Program-made: the position numbers and the translations under genes
In this document: piece after piece, positions 24,976 to 36,868 of the stretch
Numbering within the stretch: position 1 is the stretch's first letter
Layout of the letters: the number at the start of each line of letters is the position of its first letter
Assembly (NCBI GenBank): GCA_030015575.1
Contig: CM057338.1
Span: forward strand, 827,754,353 to 827,818,352
Direction: 5' to 3'
From: Agapanthus africanus
Lineage: Eukaryota; Streptophyta; Magnoliopsida; Asparagales; Amaryllidaceae
DNA length: 64,000 nt
The notes under the pieces: model-generated
The model's input: the letters and a program-made list of their open reading frames with translations, nothing else
What the model was told of the DNA's origin: nothing
The model's database searches: none

Positions 24976-26453
24976 TGTCTAACATTGTTTCACTGAAGTT
25001 TGGGGGGGCCTTTCTGTATATATTTTTGTTTTTCTCAATAAAAAATAAATAAATAAATAAACAGGGGAGTGCCGACATTTTGACCCTCTTGGTGTAGCAT
25101 GACAGTGAGGACACTGTCAAGTTCAAGTTTGGGGGTATGCTCGGTACGTCTTCTTCCTTCACATTCATTTGTACATATTTTTGCATTTGCATACTTATTT
25201 GGAAACCCATAAAAATTGAAAATTTTCAAAAATTATAAAAATTATTGTATTCAATTTTGGTTTATTTGACTAGAGTTTGACAGATAGGTTAACTAGCTAG
25301 GAACAACTAGATCTTAGACTTAGTAAATTAAAAACCCTAAAAATAACCTCCCTTAAAGTTTAATGGTAGAGAGTATGTCTTTGTAGTTTATATAGAAATA
25401 GGCAAATTTTGGGTTCACTTCTTGGGCTAAGTCAAAATAAGGGAAGAGCATTGATGTTCTTATTAGAGTATAAGTTTGAAAAACAGTTCCTAACTTAAGT
25501 CTAGATTCTGAAAACGTATACCCTACAATTTGCACAATCACGCATCTTGAAATTTAGAATGGTAGAAGAGACCTTGAAATGCTCTTGTCCAAAGTCTTTA
25601 GTACAAAGAAAATTAAAAGAAGAAAAAAAGTGTGAATAAAGAATAAAAAAAATGGACACTGGTTTTTGTGATTACTTAAGGCTGTAAAAATAGAAAAATA
25701 TTTAGCGGGGGTGCTTCATCACCTAGTGCTTTAGACCAACTGGTTTGGGAGTCACTGCTAAAGCCTTGGGTGTTGCAAGACTAGGAATTACGCTTTAAAG
25801 TGCAAACGCATCTTGTAATCGGTCGTTGGTACCTCAAGAAGTATTAACGGTTGCATGAAGGATGTGTAAGCAAAATTCAATTAAAAATTCACCAACTAAT
25901 AAGTACTTTGGACAACGGACAAGGGTATGATTGCTTGATTTGAATTTCCAAGTGTAGGGGTGATCTATACACACACGTAGGGGTATGTGATTGGGATTTA
26001 GATGAGAGAAATGAGTGAAAAATAGAACTTGTATCTTTAGTAGAGTTGATAGAAATTCCTAAGTGGAGATGGAACCTTAGAAGGAAAACTTAAGAAATGC
26101 CAAAGGCTGAATGAGTCTATCGAACATATATAATCTTAAGTTAAATGATGAGAAAGTGTGAAGAATATGGGTGGATAGTTTACGAGTCAACGATAATAGA
26201 ATTCCTTGTTAGAAAACCTAATTGGAGAATTAAAGTCAATGAGCAAAATTGATAGGATTTTGTGGGTGTAATCCGCTGAAAACCCTCAGGAGACAACACT
26301 CCTCCTACTAGGGACACCTAGAGGTTTAACGGTTTGTTGCACGAGCTCGGTGCAATCGCGTTTCCCTGCGAAAGTGCGGCTAGGTTAGGTTTTTATCGAG
26401 AATAAAATAATAAGTTTGCTCGAGGACGAGCAACAGATAAGTTTGGGGATATT
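24976..26453 (+). other. 3' noncoding region of the first half of composite element 2
   Basis: No coding region is seen. From about 25070 to the end it is strongly similar (over 90% by eye) to 30240-31643. It has a G-tract AAGTTTGGGGGGG at 24997-25010. A hairpin GACAGTG-AGGA-CACTGTC (25102-25119) is followed by AAGTTTGGGGGTAT (about 25125). The polypurine tract AAGTTTGGGGATATT lies just before LTR-b. Confidence 0.75.
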
Positions 26454-27853
26454 TGTTCATATCATAATATCGCATTTTATATTCCCCAATTCTTATTCGT
26501 TTTATAACTAAACAGGTGCTTTTGACGCATGTCTGCTGCATATTACAGGATACAGGTTCTTGGAGCGAATATAGTGAAAAAGACGAAAGTTGACACAAAA
26601 GAGTGACTTTTGACCAGCAAGTAGAAGGGTCCTACTCAAGCCTAGACGAAGAACAATTCATAAGGCAGTGCATGGTCCGAAATGTCAAAGGAAACAGTTA
26701 AAAGACCACTACAAATTTCACTGAAAAATCTAGAGAAGATTCAGAATCCAAATAGAGAAAAGTACTGAAGAAATAGAGAGAACAAGACATCATAATGCAG
26801 CCCAGGAAAGATGGTGAGCTGAACTCACCAAAGGGCCGCGGAACCGCGGCCCATGGCCTACCCATGCCGCGGTTCCGTGGCCATTTGTTGCACGTGTCGG
26901 CGCAGATTTCTGGTGTCGGTGCGTCGGTGTGTGGGTTGGGATTTTTCGTGGGCATATCTGTAAAAGCACATGCGCGAGAATTTGTAACCCTAGTTTTCCC
27001 TGTTTACTTATAAATTATAATCACAATATTGTAATCCTATGCCTCTTTTGAATTAATAAAAATTCAGATCTTTTGAGGATTGAAGAGCATCATTTTATTG
27101 TAAGTTCCTTTTAATTTTTCTGCCGTAGTTTAAAATTAATTTATTGCCCTAGCTCTCTAGTTTATTTCTTGCCTTAGATAAATAATCCCATTGCCCTAGT
27201 TTAATTTAGTGTAGTTCTTTTAAATGCAATCGATAAGTGTTTTCAAAATGTTATTTTTAGAAGATCCCCTAATGAGCGAGTAATTTCCTCGCTTGTTAGG
27301 GTTAGGAATAAGGGAGGGATTGAGAGATGAATATCTCTCATCTCTTTCAATGCCAATAATTTTTCATAAGTAGAACTTCATGCACGCATGCATGATCCGC
27401 TCCCTACGGCACCCTACCCACGAGATAACGGTGAAACCGTAGTATAAAGGACCGGACATGCATGACGTCCATGAAGGTTATAGCAATTAGGAGGAAAGGA
27501 CGGACAAGGATCTAGAGGAAGAAACTTCGTTTCTTCCCAATCATCCTAATCCCCTTTACTAATAATTGTTATGACTTCTAAAAAGTTTTAATCGAGTGCA
27601 TTGAAAGAGATGTTAATATCAATTTTATCAAACCCTACTTTAGACCTAACCCTAGCAAGTCCCTTAATATCATACAACTTAGTTTTTAGACTCAATCAGC
27701 AAAATCAAACCACCATTGGATTCAACTCGTAAAAACACGTAAGAAAATTACACATCCCTGTGGATCGACCCGTATTCACCGGCTAGCTGCAAAGCAACGC
27801 CATTTCTGATTACGGTAAAATATTTTTGGTGATCGTAAAACCTGCATTAATCA
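26454..27853 (+). repeat. Middle LTR (LTR-b) of composite element 2
   Basis: This 1400-bp LTR starts TGTTCATATCATAAT and ends GCATTAATCA. It is related to the outer LTRs but clearly diverged, so it is a separate subtype. It has the GC palindrome pair at 26834-26882 (GGCCGCGGAACCGCGGCC and GCCGCGGTTCCGTGGCC) and a TATA-like TATAAAT at 27009-27015. It is preceded by a polypurine tract and followed by AATGGCG, the start of a tRNA-Asp-type site. Confidence 0.82.
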
Positions 27854-28264
27854 AATGGCGCTAAACCGCGACCTAAGCGCGCTCCCGCCGCCCTTCCGCG
27901 GCCCTTTTGTGACATCACCGCGCGAAATTTTGTCGGTTTGTTTCCTCTTTCTCCCCTCTGCAAATCCCCATATATCTTTTTATCAAATCTTCTGCAGGAT
28001 TGTTCGCGCTAAAAATCTTTTCCCTTCCAACTAACAAGTCTTGTGCAGGATTTTTGCGCCTCTCTTAACATAGAAATTGATTGCAAGTAATATTTTTCTG
28101 TTTGCATATCTTTTCTCGAAAATCTTTTTGCAAAAGAGAAATTTCCAAATAAAGAGCAAAAGAAAAAAAAGGGGGGGAAATTTTTTTTAAAACAACTTGC
28201 AAACTTTTGCCGCAAATAAATCCTTGCACCACCCAACCTTCCTTCTTGTCACCTTTCTTCTAAC
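27854..28264 (+). other. Short leader of the second half of composite element 2
   Basis: This 0.4-kb leader starts with TGGCGC (27856), which recalls the tRNA-Asp site, then runs into a GC-rich stretch (27866-27905) resembling a degenerate palindrome pair. It keeps the TTCTGCAGGATT...GCGC motifs of the other Athila-like leaders but lacks the conserved block seen at 2520-2840. Confidence 0.6.
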
Positions 28265-30100
28265 ATGGGTACCCCACATAATAAATCACTTGCCGAACTT
28301 TGGTATCCCAAACCTAATTTTGCGCCGTACGTCAATTTGTTCGGTCAATTTAAAGACGATCCTTCCTTGCCTAAAAAATCTTTGAAAGATCACATAGAGG
28401 CGTCTAGGAGAAACAGTTTGACTTTTCAACCCACTTTGTGTCAACCAAGTCAACCTTTACCACCTCCATATGTTGATACCACTTTTTCAAGTCCTGCTGT
28501 CACTCCTAAACCGATGTCCATTGCTGAGCATATTGCTCAATCTCGCAGCCGATCTTTCACCCCTCTCCACTCATCTAGTTCTAGGGATACACACGATTAT
28601 TCACCTTGTTATCCACATGTTGACCCTACCCCTGCCCAACTACCCACTTCCTACCAATCATACCCGACCTTCCCACCTTCACTAGACACTGATTCTACAC
28701 AGCCTGTTGGGAGTTTTGCATATCCACACGATTTCGAATCTTTTGCCGAAACCCCCTCACCACCCAAGTCTAGTTTGGAAGAGTCGTTGGAGGTTTATAT
28801 TGCAGCAACAAATAAAATGACTAGGAATGTGGAAGCGTCCTTGGCCGCCCTTATGCAACCTAATGAACCGGTAGTTAGTTTCCCGCTAGCTTCAAATTTT
28901 TCAATGTATAAGGAGGCGGTTGGACAGAGTGAGAATGTGAGAGGATTTCCAAATCAAACCTACCCCTACCCAATTGAATCCGACAACTCCAATTTTCAAA
29001 CATGTGTCCAAAATGATGAGTTGTGCGACTTTGTAGTGTTTGATTTGCCAACTTGTGAAGAACCCCTTTCGAGTGAAACCGCACCTAATCCGTTTGAACT
29101 TTACACCTCCACTCTAGAACCTAAATTGATAAATATCCATGCTTTTGATGAGGTGTCTAAAGAAATTGATTTTCACTTGATTGAGGATATAGACGCCGGG
29201 AATATTTCGGATGATGAACATGTCGATTTGATTGAAATTTTATGTTCAACTCATCATCCCGAGACATTAGATGTTTCTCCCGAACTTTATATGCGTCTTG
29301 ATTTTGATGATAATGGCATGAATGAGTTGAATTTTGAGGAGAATTATAAGGATAGTATTGAGGAGAGTTTTGAGGATCATATTGAGGTTGAACCATTTTT
29401 GTTTGATGTGTCGGATTTTCCAATTCATCCTCCTGAACCTTTAATTGTTAGATCACCCTCCCTCCTTTCCATCGTTCCGACCACGCTTGAAGACTGTGAG
29501 CTTGAAAAATTTTCTTTTGAATCTGACACAGTTCTCACAGACGTTAACACTTACGAGTGTTTCACTTTTTCGGACGATATTGATGACCCACCGCCCGAGT
29601 TTGAGTCCTTTACATTTTCAGATGAGTTAGTTGAACCATCAGACTCGGTTGCTTACAGTAGTTTCGAACCATTAATGGAATCTTTCAAGTTTGAGACAGT
29701 TTACTACGGTGAGAATGATACTATCCCTAATTCACAACCTTTCGTCCTTCCTATTGTTCCGACCGTACAAGAGACCGTTACGCTTTCATCTCCAATACCA
29801 AGTTTGGCGTACCCATGTTTTCTTGCGAATCTTGAGGGATTTGACCCCATTTCTCGACGGGTTGATAGGTTAACGCAATCGCTTTTAACACATCGTTCAT
29901 CACAAACTGCGCTAATTTATTCACTCGATTTACACCCTCAAGATCGCGCGCTCCTTCTTTCTCCTTTTCGTCATTCTTCTCCTCCACCGAGACCATATTC
30001 CACCCTTCTTCCCATTCGGTCTCGTGTGCTTCTCATTTCTTTCCTTTACATCCCATTCTTTCACCAACCCTACCATTACCACGATAAGATCTTTGAATAA
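28265..30100 (+). CDS. Uncharacterised retroelement protein, 611 codons, open throughout
   Basis: This is a single open frame starting MGTPHNKSLAELWYPKPNFA. I do not recognise a catalytic domain, zinc knuckle or signal peptide. The N-terminal third is rich in Pro, Ser and Thr and has a repeated motif (KSLKDHIEASRRNSLTF near residue 40, MSIAEHIAQSRSRSFTP near residue 84). The middle (about residues 250-400) is strongly acidic. Residues about 400-480 carry DCELEKFSFES, YECFTFSDD and PPEFESFTFSDEL, which match the protease-RT linker of the Athila-like gag-pol regions at 5830-5975 and 24260-24400. The C-terminus has FFHQP...DK, shared with the tail at 24880-24930. It lies directly downstream of LTR-b and its leader. 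It could be an accessory or decoy protein made from linker sequence; the function is unknown. Confidence 0.6.
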   Translation: MGTPHNKSLAELWYPKPNFAPYVNLFGQFKDDPSLPKKSLKDHIEASRRNSLTFQPTLCQPSQPLPPPYVDTTFSSPAVTPKPMSIAEHIAQSRSRSFTPLHSSSSRDTHDYSPCYPHVDPTPAQLPTSYQSYPTFPPSLDTDSTQPVGSFAYPHDFESFAETPSPPKSSLEESLEVYIAATNKMTRNVEASLAALMQPNEPVVSFPLASNFSMYKEAVGQSENVRGFPNQTYPYPIESDNSNFQTCVQNDELCDFVVFDLPTCEEPLSSETAPNPFELYTSTLEPKLINIHAFDEVSKEIDFHLIEDIDAGNISDDEHVDLIEILCSTHHPETLDVSPELYMRLDFDDNGMNELNFEENYKDSIEESFEDHIEVEPFLFDVSDFPIHPPEPLIVRSPSLLSIVPTTLEDCELEKFSFESDTVLTDVNTYECFTFSDDIDDPPPEFESFTFSDELVEPSDSVAYSSFEPLMESFKFETVYYGENDTIPNSQPFVLPIVPTVQETVTLSSPIPSLAYPCFLANLEGFDPISRRVDRLTQSLLTHRSSQTALIYSLDLHPQDRALLLSPFRHSSPPPRPYSTLLPIRSRVLLISFLYIPFFHQPYHYHDKIFE

Positions 30101-31643
30101 TTGGTGCTAACCTTTGGCTTGTGTAAGGCTAAGCTTAAGTTTGGGGGGGACCTTTTTGTATATATGTATATATATTTTTTTTGTTTTCTTTTTCTATTAA
30201 AAAATAAAAAATAATTCAAAACAATAAAAAAAAATTATAAATAAATAAACAGGGGAGTACCGGCATTTTTTACCCTCTTGGTTTAGCATGACAGTGAGGA
30301 CACTGTCAAGTTCAAGTTTGGGGGTATGCTCGGTACGTCTTCTTCCTTCGCATTCATTTGTACATATTTTTGCATTTGCATACTTATTTGAAAACCCATA
30401 AAAATTAAAAATTTCAAAAATTATAAAAATTATTGTATTCAATTTTGGCTAATTGACTTGAGTTTGACAAATAGGTTAACTGCCTAGGAACAACTAGATC
30501 TTAGACTTAGTAAATTAAAAACCCTAAATATAACATTCCTTAAAGTTTAACGGTAGAAAGTATATGCCTTGTAGTTTATTTAGAAATAGGCAAATTTTGG
30601 GTTCACTTCTTGGGCTAAGTCGAAACGAAGGAAAAGTATTGATGTTCTTATTAGAGTATAAGTTTGAAAAATAATTCCTAGCTTAAGTCTAGATTCTGAA
30701 AATGTATACCCTACAATTTGCACAATCACGCATCTTGAAACTTAGAATAGTAGAAGAGACCTTGAAATGCTCTTGTCTAAAGTCCTTAGTATAATGAAAA
30801 TGAAAAAAAAAATATATAAAAGTGTGAATAAAGAATTAAAAAAAATGAACACTGGTTTTTGTGATTACTTAAGGCTGTAAAAATAGAAAAATATTTACCG
30901 AGGGTGCTTCATTACCTAGTGCCTTAGACCAACTGGTTTGGGAGTCACTGCTAAAAAGCCTTGGGTGCTGCAAGACTAGGAATTACACTTTAAAAGTGCA
31001 AACGCATTTTGTAATCGGTCGTTGGTACCTCAAGAAGTATTAACGGTCGCATGAAGGATGTGTAAGCAAAATTTATTTAAAAGTTCACCAATTAAGAAGT
31101 GCTTTGGACAACGGACAAGAGTACGATTGCTTGATTTGAATTTCCAAGTGTAGGGGTGATCTATACACACACGTAGAGGTATGTGATTGGAGTTTAGATG
31201 AGAGAAAGGAGTGAAAAATAGAACTTGTATCTTTAGCAGAGTTGATAGAAATTCCTAAGTGGAGATGGAACCCTAGAAGGAAAACTTAAGAGATGCCGAA
31301 AGCTAGGTAAGTCTATAGAACATATATAATCTTAAGTTAAATAATGAGGAAGTGTGAAGAATATGGGTGGATAATTTATGAGTCGAAGATAATAGAATTC
31401 CTTGTTAAAAGACCTAATTGGAGAATTAAAGTTGATGGGCTGAATTGATAGGATTTTGTGGGTAGTATCCGCTGAAAACCCTCAGGAGACAACACACCTC
31501 CTACTAGGGACATCTAGAGGTTTAACGGCTTGTTGCACGAGCTCAGTGCAATCGCGTTTCCCTGCGAAAGTGCGGTTAGATTTTTATCGAGAATAAAAAA
31601 TAAGTTTGCTCGAGGACGAGCAAAAGATAAGTTTGGGGGTATT
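30101..31643 (+). other. 3' noncoding region of the second half of composite element 2
   Basis: No coding region is seen. The G-tract AAGTTTGGGGGGG lies near 30133. The hairpin GACAGTG-AGGA-CACTGTC (30292-30309) is followed by AAGTTTGGGGGTAT near 30315. The polypurine tract lies directly before the 3' LTR. Most of the stretch parallels 25070-26453. Confidence 0.75.
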
Positions 31644-32988
31644 TGTTCACACCATAATATTGCATTATTAAATTCCCCATTCTTATTCTTTTTATAAATA
31701 AACAGGTGCTTTTGACGCATGTCTGCTACATGTTACAGGTTACAGGTTCTTGGACAGAAAACAGTGTAAACGATGTAAAGACGATGAAAATATGGACTTT
31801 AACCAACAAACAGAGGACTCTTGATCAAGCCTACATCAAAGATAAAATTCACAAAGTACAAGGCAACGCAAGGTCCAAGATTACAAAGCGAACGGTTAAA
31901 AAGCCATTGCAAATTGTTCACCGGAGATCTGGAACCTATGTAGAAGCCCAATTGATAAAAGAAACAAAGAACCAGAAGCCCCAAGAAACCCAGAACATAG
32001 CCCAAAAGTTTCAGCACCCAATCTTGTCAAAGGGCCGCGGAACCGTGGCCCAAGCCCACCATTGCCGCGGTTCCGCGGCCGTATAAAGCCCGTGCTTGGA
32101 TTAAATTTTACCATAATATTATGGCGGCTCTGAAAATATTTCCTAAGGGCTATTTTTGTAATTTCAGACATGCGAATCAGATGTAACCTAGGATTTCCTA
32201 TTCTCTATAAATAGGAACTCTAATCAATGTATTTCTTTATGCCTCCTTTTAATAATAAATTCAGAATTCTTTATGGAGTGCATCGGTGCCTCTTTTCGAT
32301 TCAGAAATTCAGATCTGACAAACCTGCTTTGATGATTGGAGAGAGCCATCTGTAAGTAGATTTAATTAATTGCTCTAGTTTAGATTTTAATTCTTTACCC
32401 TAGGTAGAATTAATTCATTGCCGTAGAAAATTGTTTAGAGTTAGCTTTGGGGAAAGCTTTTGAGAGATGAGATCTCTCTTCCCTTTCTTACCCATCAAAT
32501 ATTTACAATAGGACTCCATCCATACACGCACACACCGCGCCCTACGGCATCCTACCCCTTGAGGTAACGATGACACCGTAGTATAAAGGCCCGGTTGCGC
32601 GCGTTTTCCATGGAGGTTAGGGTAAGGATCTCTAAAGGAAGGACAAGAACCTAGAGGAAGGAACACCTTCCCGAATGGATCTAATCCCCTTTATTTATAA
32701 TTACCATAACTCCTCATAGATCTTCATTCGGGTATAGAAAGCGTTGAGATTTACTTGCATTTCCAAACCATCCCTAAACCTAACCCTAACAAGACTAGAT
32801 CTAGATAATTGTAGATAGATAAATTTAGATTTTAGATTTAATAATCAATCCGAACACCCTTCGGAATTAACTCGTTAGCGTGATTAGGAGATTCACAACA
32901 TCCCTGTGGACCGACCCGTACTCACCGGCTAGCTTCATGTGACGCCGTTCTTGATTGCGGTAATAGATAGTTTTTGACATACAAATCA
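31644..32988 (+). repeat. 3' outer LTR of composite element 2
   Basis: This 1345-bp LTR matches 19033-20384. Its palindrome pair is at 32033-32080 and its TATA box at 32205-32214. It ends CAAATCA and is followed by GTCCC, the right target copy (32989-32993). Confidence 0.9.
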
Positions 32989-34510
32989 GTCCCTGGCCAG
33001 GGCTGATATGGAGATCTACTGATAAGTGTTATCAGTAGTTTCTCGACTCGTTATGAGCCTCACATCGACACGACTTATCGATTACTAGGGTCTGACGTTT
33101 ACCACCCCTAGACTGGATATACGACATATCAGACGAAGAGACCGGACTGTACGGTAGTGTTACTGATTGGATTCACAGGAGTGTGAGCATGCTTGCTTGT
33201 TGATCTTCTGATCGCTCAATATCCGGATGGCCGTTACGTTTAGTTGACCGATTGCGGCTTGTAGGTGTTTGATATGATCATCACCTACTGCCGGCGAATT
33301 GACGAGTCTTTAGAGTCCTACACAGAGATTTCCGGGCTCAGGAGAAACGAAGTAGGAGCACACATGTGATATGTGCGGGACCGAGATTGATACGAGTATG
33401 TGATACCGTATTTTATTCTTGTGATTTATGATATCGGCCGGTTATATGTGATATAGCCGGGTCATCAGATCAAGGGTCGATTCAATGAGATGATACATTT
33501 TATATTAGTCGGTTATATGAAATATAGCCGGATATCGGATCAAGTGTTGATTCGATAATTTAATGTATAATTATATATTTGATATATTAAATTACATTAA
33601 CTAATATATGCTCACTTTAAGTATTTTCATTTTCTCACTTTGGATACATTTAAACATATATGTGATATATGTTAATTGTATTCTTTTCTTGTTACATTAA
33701 ATATTATCTACATGATATATAATATTGTAATATGCTAGGTTATAAACGCAACTAGGGTTTATGAGATTAATACCATGGCTAGGTTTATGGTTAGGTTTTT
33801 AATTATCTTAATTAATTCTAATTGTGTGGATTAATCTTGAGATATTTTCTTGTGTTGACTTAGTTCACCCTTCTTGATTTCTAAGATATTTATTAACCTA
33901 ACCTTTAACCCTAGCTCATAGTTTATTCTCTACATGAGTTAGCCATGACACATTTAACCCATGGATGCATTTCTAACCTCATTACAATTTCATTCTCACT
34001 TGAGCTTGAGTTTCTTCTTCTTCTTCATTTTTTGATATTCTTGCTCTCTTGATTTATTCATGTGATGAAAAATAGTGAGAAATAAATTTCTAAAGTGGGA
34101 AAAATTCTTACTTCATCATCCTCTTTTATACTAGCCATATAGATTAGTGTGTTAGCTTTACTAATCCATAATTAGTGAAGAGATAGTTTGGGTTTGTGAT
34201 TCCTCAAGGTAGATCATCTTGGATTGTGAAGACTTCAAGCTAGCATGGATCATTCACCTCATGGAGCCTCTCTAGAGTCCGGGAGCTTGATTACCGCAGT
34301 GAAGGGACCACAACTTGAAGCTTATGAAGCGAAGGAACTAACTACAAAGGTTGTAATCCCTATCACTTAGAAGGAAAGTAGTTTACTTGTTGTTTCTAAC
34401 CCTAATTCTCTAGTAAAGATCCTTGCTTAGGTTGTTTGGCACTTGAAAATTTTAAATACGTTATATTTGATGCCTTGTAGAACCTTGTTCTAGTGCCAAA
34501 GAACCTCACA
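32989..34510 (+). mobile_element. Copia LTR 2 (shared middle LTR), second piece
   Basis: The copia LTR resumes with GTCCCTGGCCAGGGCTGATA and ends ACCTCACA. With 18316-19032 it makes an LTR of about 2.23 kb. The last part matches 1-229 plus 12225-12520. Confidence 0.87.
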
Positions 34511-34511
34511 G

Positions 34512-34524
34512 TGGTATCAGAGCC
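34512..34524 (+). other. Primer binding site, initiator tRNA-Met type (second copia unit)
   Basis: TGGTATCAGAGCC is a perfect match to the standard plant copia primer site and lies 1 bp after LTR 2. Confidence 0.9.
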
Positions 34525-36868
34525 TAGCTAGAGCATTAGGCGTTGCATAGGCGAAATTAAAAGTCCGAACGAACTCCGAATAACTAAATTTTCCCACTTT
34601 CTGGAAACTTTTTCAATAGTTGAAATTTTTCATATTAAAAATATTCAGAAAATCATGCAGGTAATTCTATGGACCCTCTTGAAGAACGAGTCCCTAACTC
34701 GCTTTAGTGACCACGGAACCGGGGCCAAAACATGGTTTTGGCGGCGGTTACGCGGCGCCACTAAGGAGGCAAGGGACGACACTTCAACGGTTGGTCCATT
34801 GGTACTGGAGCATGCTTCTGGAAATTTTGAATAGTGCTTAAGAGTTTAGCTCTCTGGGAATTTTGGGAATTCGTTGATTCGATCGAATTATTTAACGTCG
34901 TCTAGCTTTCTGTAATGAGATACAATAATTGGAATCCACAAATATATTTGTTACGTGTAAATCTAACATTTCGGTCTCGGGTGTAATCGGAAATCTTGTT
35001 GAATTATCCGACTTATTTTGAAAAGATGTTTTCATGGGTGAGACCTAATTGCGAGCTTTACATTGTTAGGCATGAAATCTTGGATATGTGATATCCCGGG
35101 TTTATGATGTCTAAGGGCAGTTACGATTCCAATTGTTGTAGTTTTTCATTTTCTTTTCTGCAACCGTAAGTGTAGTATGTGGTGTATCGCCGGTTTCGTT
35201 GCTATACATCAACGACAATTAGGATACACATATTTACTTACGTTGATGACATGTGATGTTATGTGTTGTAGTGATATGTTATATTGGATCGTCGTGATTT
35301 GAATAGCCGGGGGTTTTATGTGAGATGAGAGTTTTTCATTTTCAATCATGTAAAATTCATTGTATGTAGTATTCTTTTATTGGGGCATTTCCGAGTTGAG
35401 AATGATGTCACCATTGTATATTATTTACTTTTCCGCATTAGGTTAGACCCAAGAAGGGGAGCATAAGTAACCGGGTTCTAGGATCCAGTGGGAAGCCATC
35501 TCGAGGAGTTGAGACCGGGTCTCCTAATCCTAGAATTGGTAGGGTTGCTTGCAGCTCTCGTAGGAGACTAGGGATGTAGGTTTGGCTATTCATTACGACC
35601 GTAGAATCCGTGTTTTATAGATGCTTAAAATAAAACACGGACCTCCTAGTATATCTAATATTTCATATGTTATCTTCTGCTGTTGATATTCTGTGATTGA
35701 TCATTTTATATGCGTGATACGAATGCTTTATTATTGTATATATGATATATAATAAACGTTGCTTATGTTTTGCACCCGTGCTAGTCCCGCCCCGGTATGT
35801 CGTTAGTTAGGTAATCTAACGGTGCATAACGGGACACTGTGGCGAATGCGGATGGCATAAGCATACGTTATATTTTCGTTTCTTCTGTGATGCTTAGGAA
35901 GCATAAATGATGGGAATTCATTAATGAGATTAATGAAAGAAAAAAAAACCTAAAAGATGTTGTAAAATCAAATTTTCAAAAAGGGTAGCTCTAGTTTTTG
36001 TTTTGCAAAGCGGTATTCCTTATAGAATATCCAGCACCATTTTCGATAAAGAAAGAGCCGAGATCCTTTCACCGGGAGTGACCTCTTTAGCGAAACTAGC
36101 AGATGCTACAACTCACTCGGTTTTGTTTTTGATTGCTTCTATAGTTCTTACTTTGCATAGCGATATTTATGAAATATCTTGCACCTTATTCGATAAGGAA
36201 AAGCCGAGATCCCTTTACTGGGAGTGACCTCTTTAGCGAAGCTAGTAAAAGCCTCAAAAACACTCCTTTTCAAAATCACTTGTTTCTACAACGATATCAA
36301 ATTCATTACGCTCATGGTTTTCTTAAAAACCTGTATAGCCCTCCGTCATTTCAGATAAGTCCTACTTAGTATTCGTGCTGCGTTTGTTGACCTTATCAAG
36401 GCGTAGTGTATGGTAGCTAATTAGTGTTTATCTGCTAAACCATGAGATGTGATTTGATTAGGGTAGTCGTACGGCCTTGTTGACATTGTCAAGGGTCATG
36501 CGGGTGGATTGAATTCAATCAGGAAATGACGGGTTGAACTTGACTTGCGATTTATGGTTTGTTGACCTTGACCTTGTCAAGGTCATAGATCGCTATGGGC
36601 AAAATATTATCGGGAATTTAAAGTGTTGAAATTCGCACTGAGATTGCATACCTTTTATGAAATAGTCGGATCCCGATACCTACTGTGAGTAAGAGTTACT
36701 CCTGGAAAAGTTTTACACATGACAATTAGCCGATCAAGTAGGTGTCTAGAAAGGTGTTAAACGGGGTGATGCCTCTGGGAAAACAAGGTTCATTCTAATT
36801 AGGTCCGTGCGAAAGCACGGGGAACCACCTTCAAAGTACCAACACTGGCCTGGCCGAAAGATTGGATA
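34525..36868 (+). other. Copia leader without coding region (second unit)
   Basis: This stretch is collinear with 12535-14860 and about 93-95% identical by eye. It includes the hairpin (34708-34764), the two-copy tandem repeat (36003-36245) and the TTGACC-type palindromes. No gag or pol is present. The leader is followed directly by LTR sequence, so this unit is a noncoding derivative. Confidence 0.78.

Larger units (their letters stand above)
19033..32988 (+). mobile_element. Composite Athila-like element 2 with three LTRs
   Basis: This 13,956-bp unit has matching outer LTRs (19033-20384 and 31644-32988, about 2.7% different) and outer target duplications. A third LTR of a different subtype sits in the middle (26454-27853). 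The order is LTR-a, tRNA-Asp site, leader, gag-protease region, 3' noncoding, LTR-b, leader, 611-codon frame, 3' noncoding, LTR-a. Neither half has RT, RNase H or integrase, so it would depend on a partner such as Athila-like element 1. The outer duplication suggests that the three-LTR unit integrated whole, or was remodelled between its LTRs after insertion. At 1.3e-8 substitutions per site per year the age is about 1 million years. The gag-protease region has about two breaks. Confidence 0.8.
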
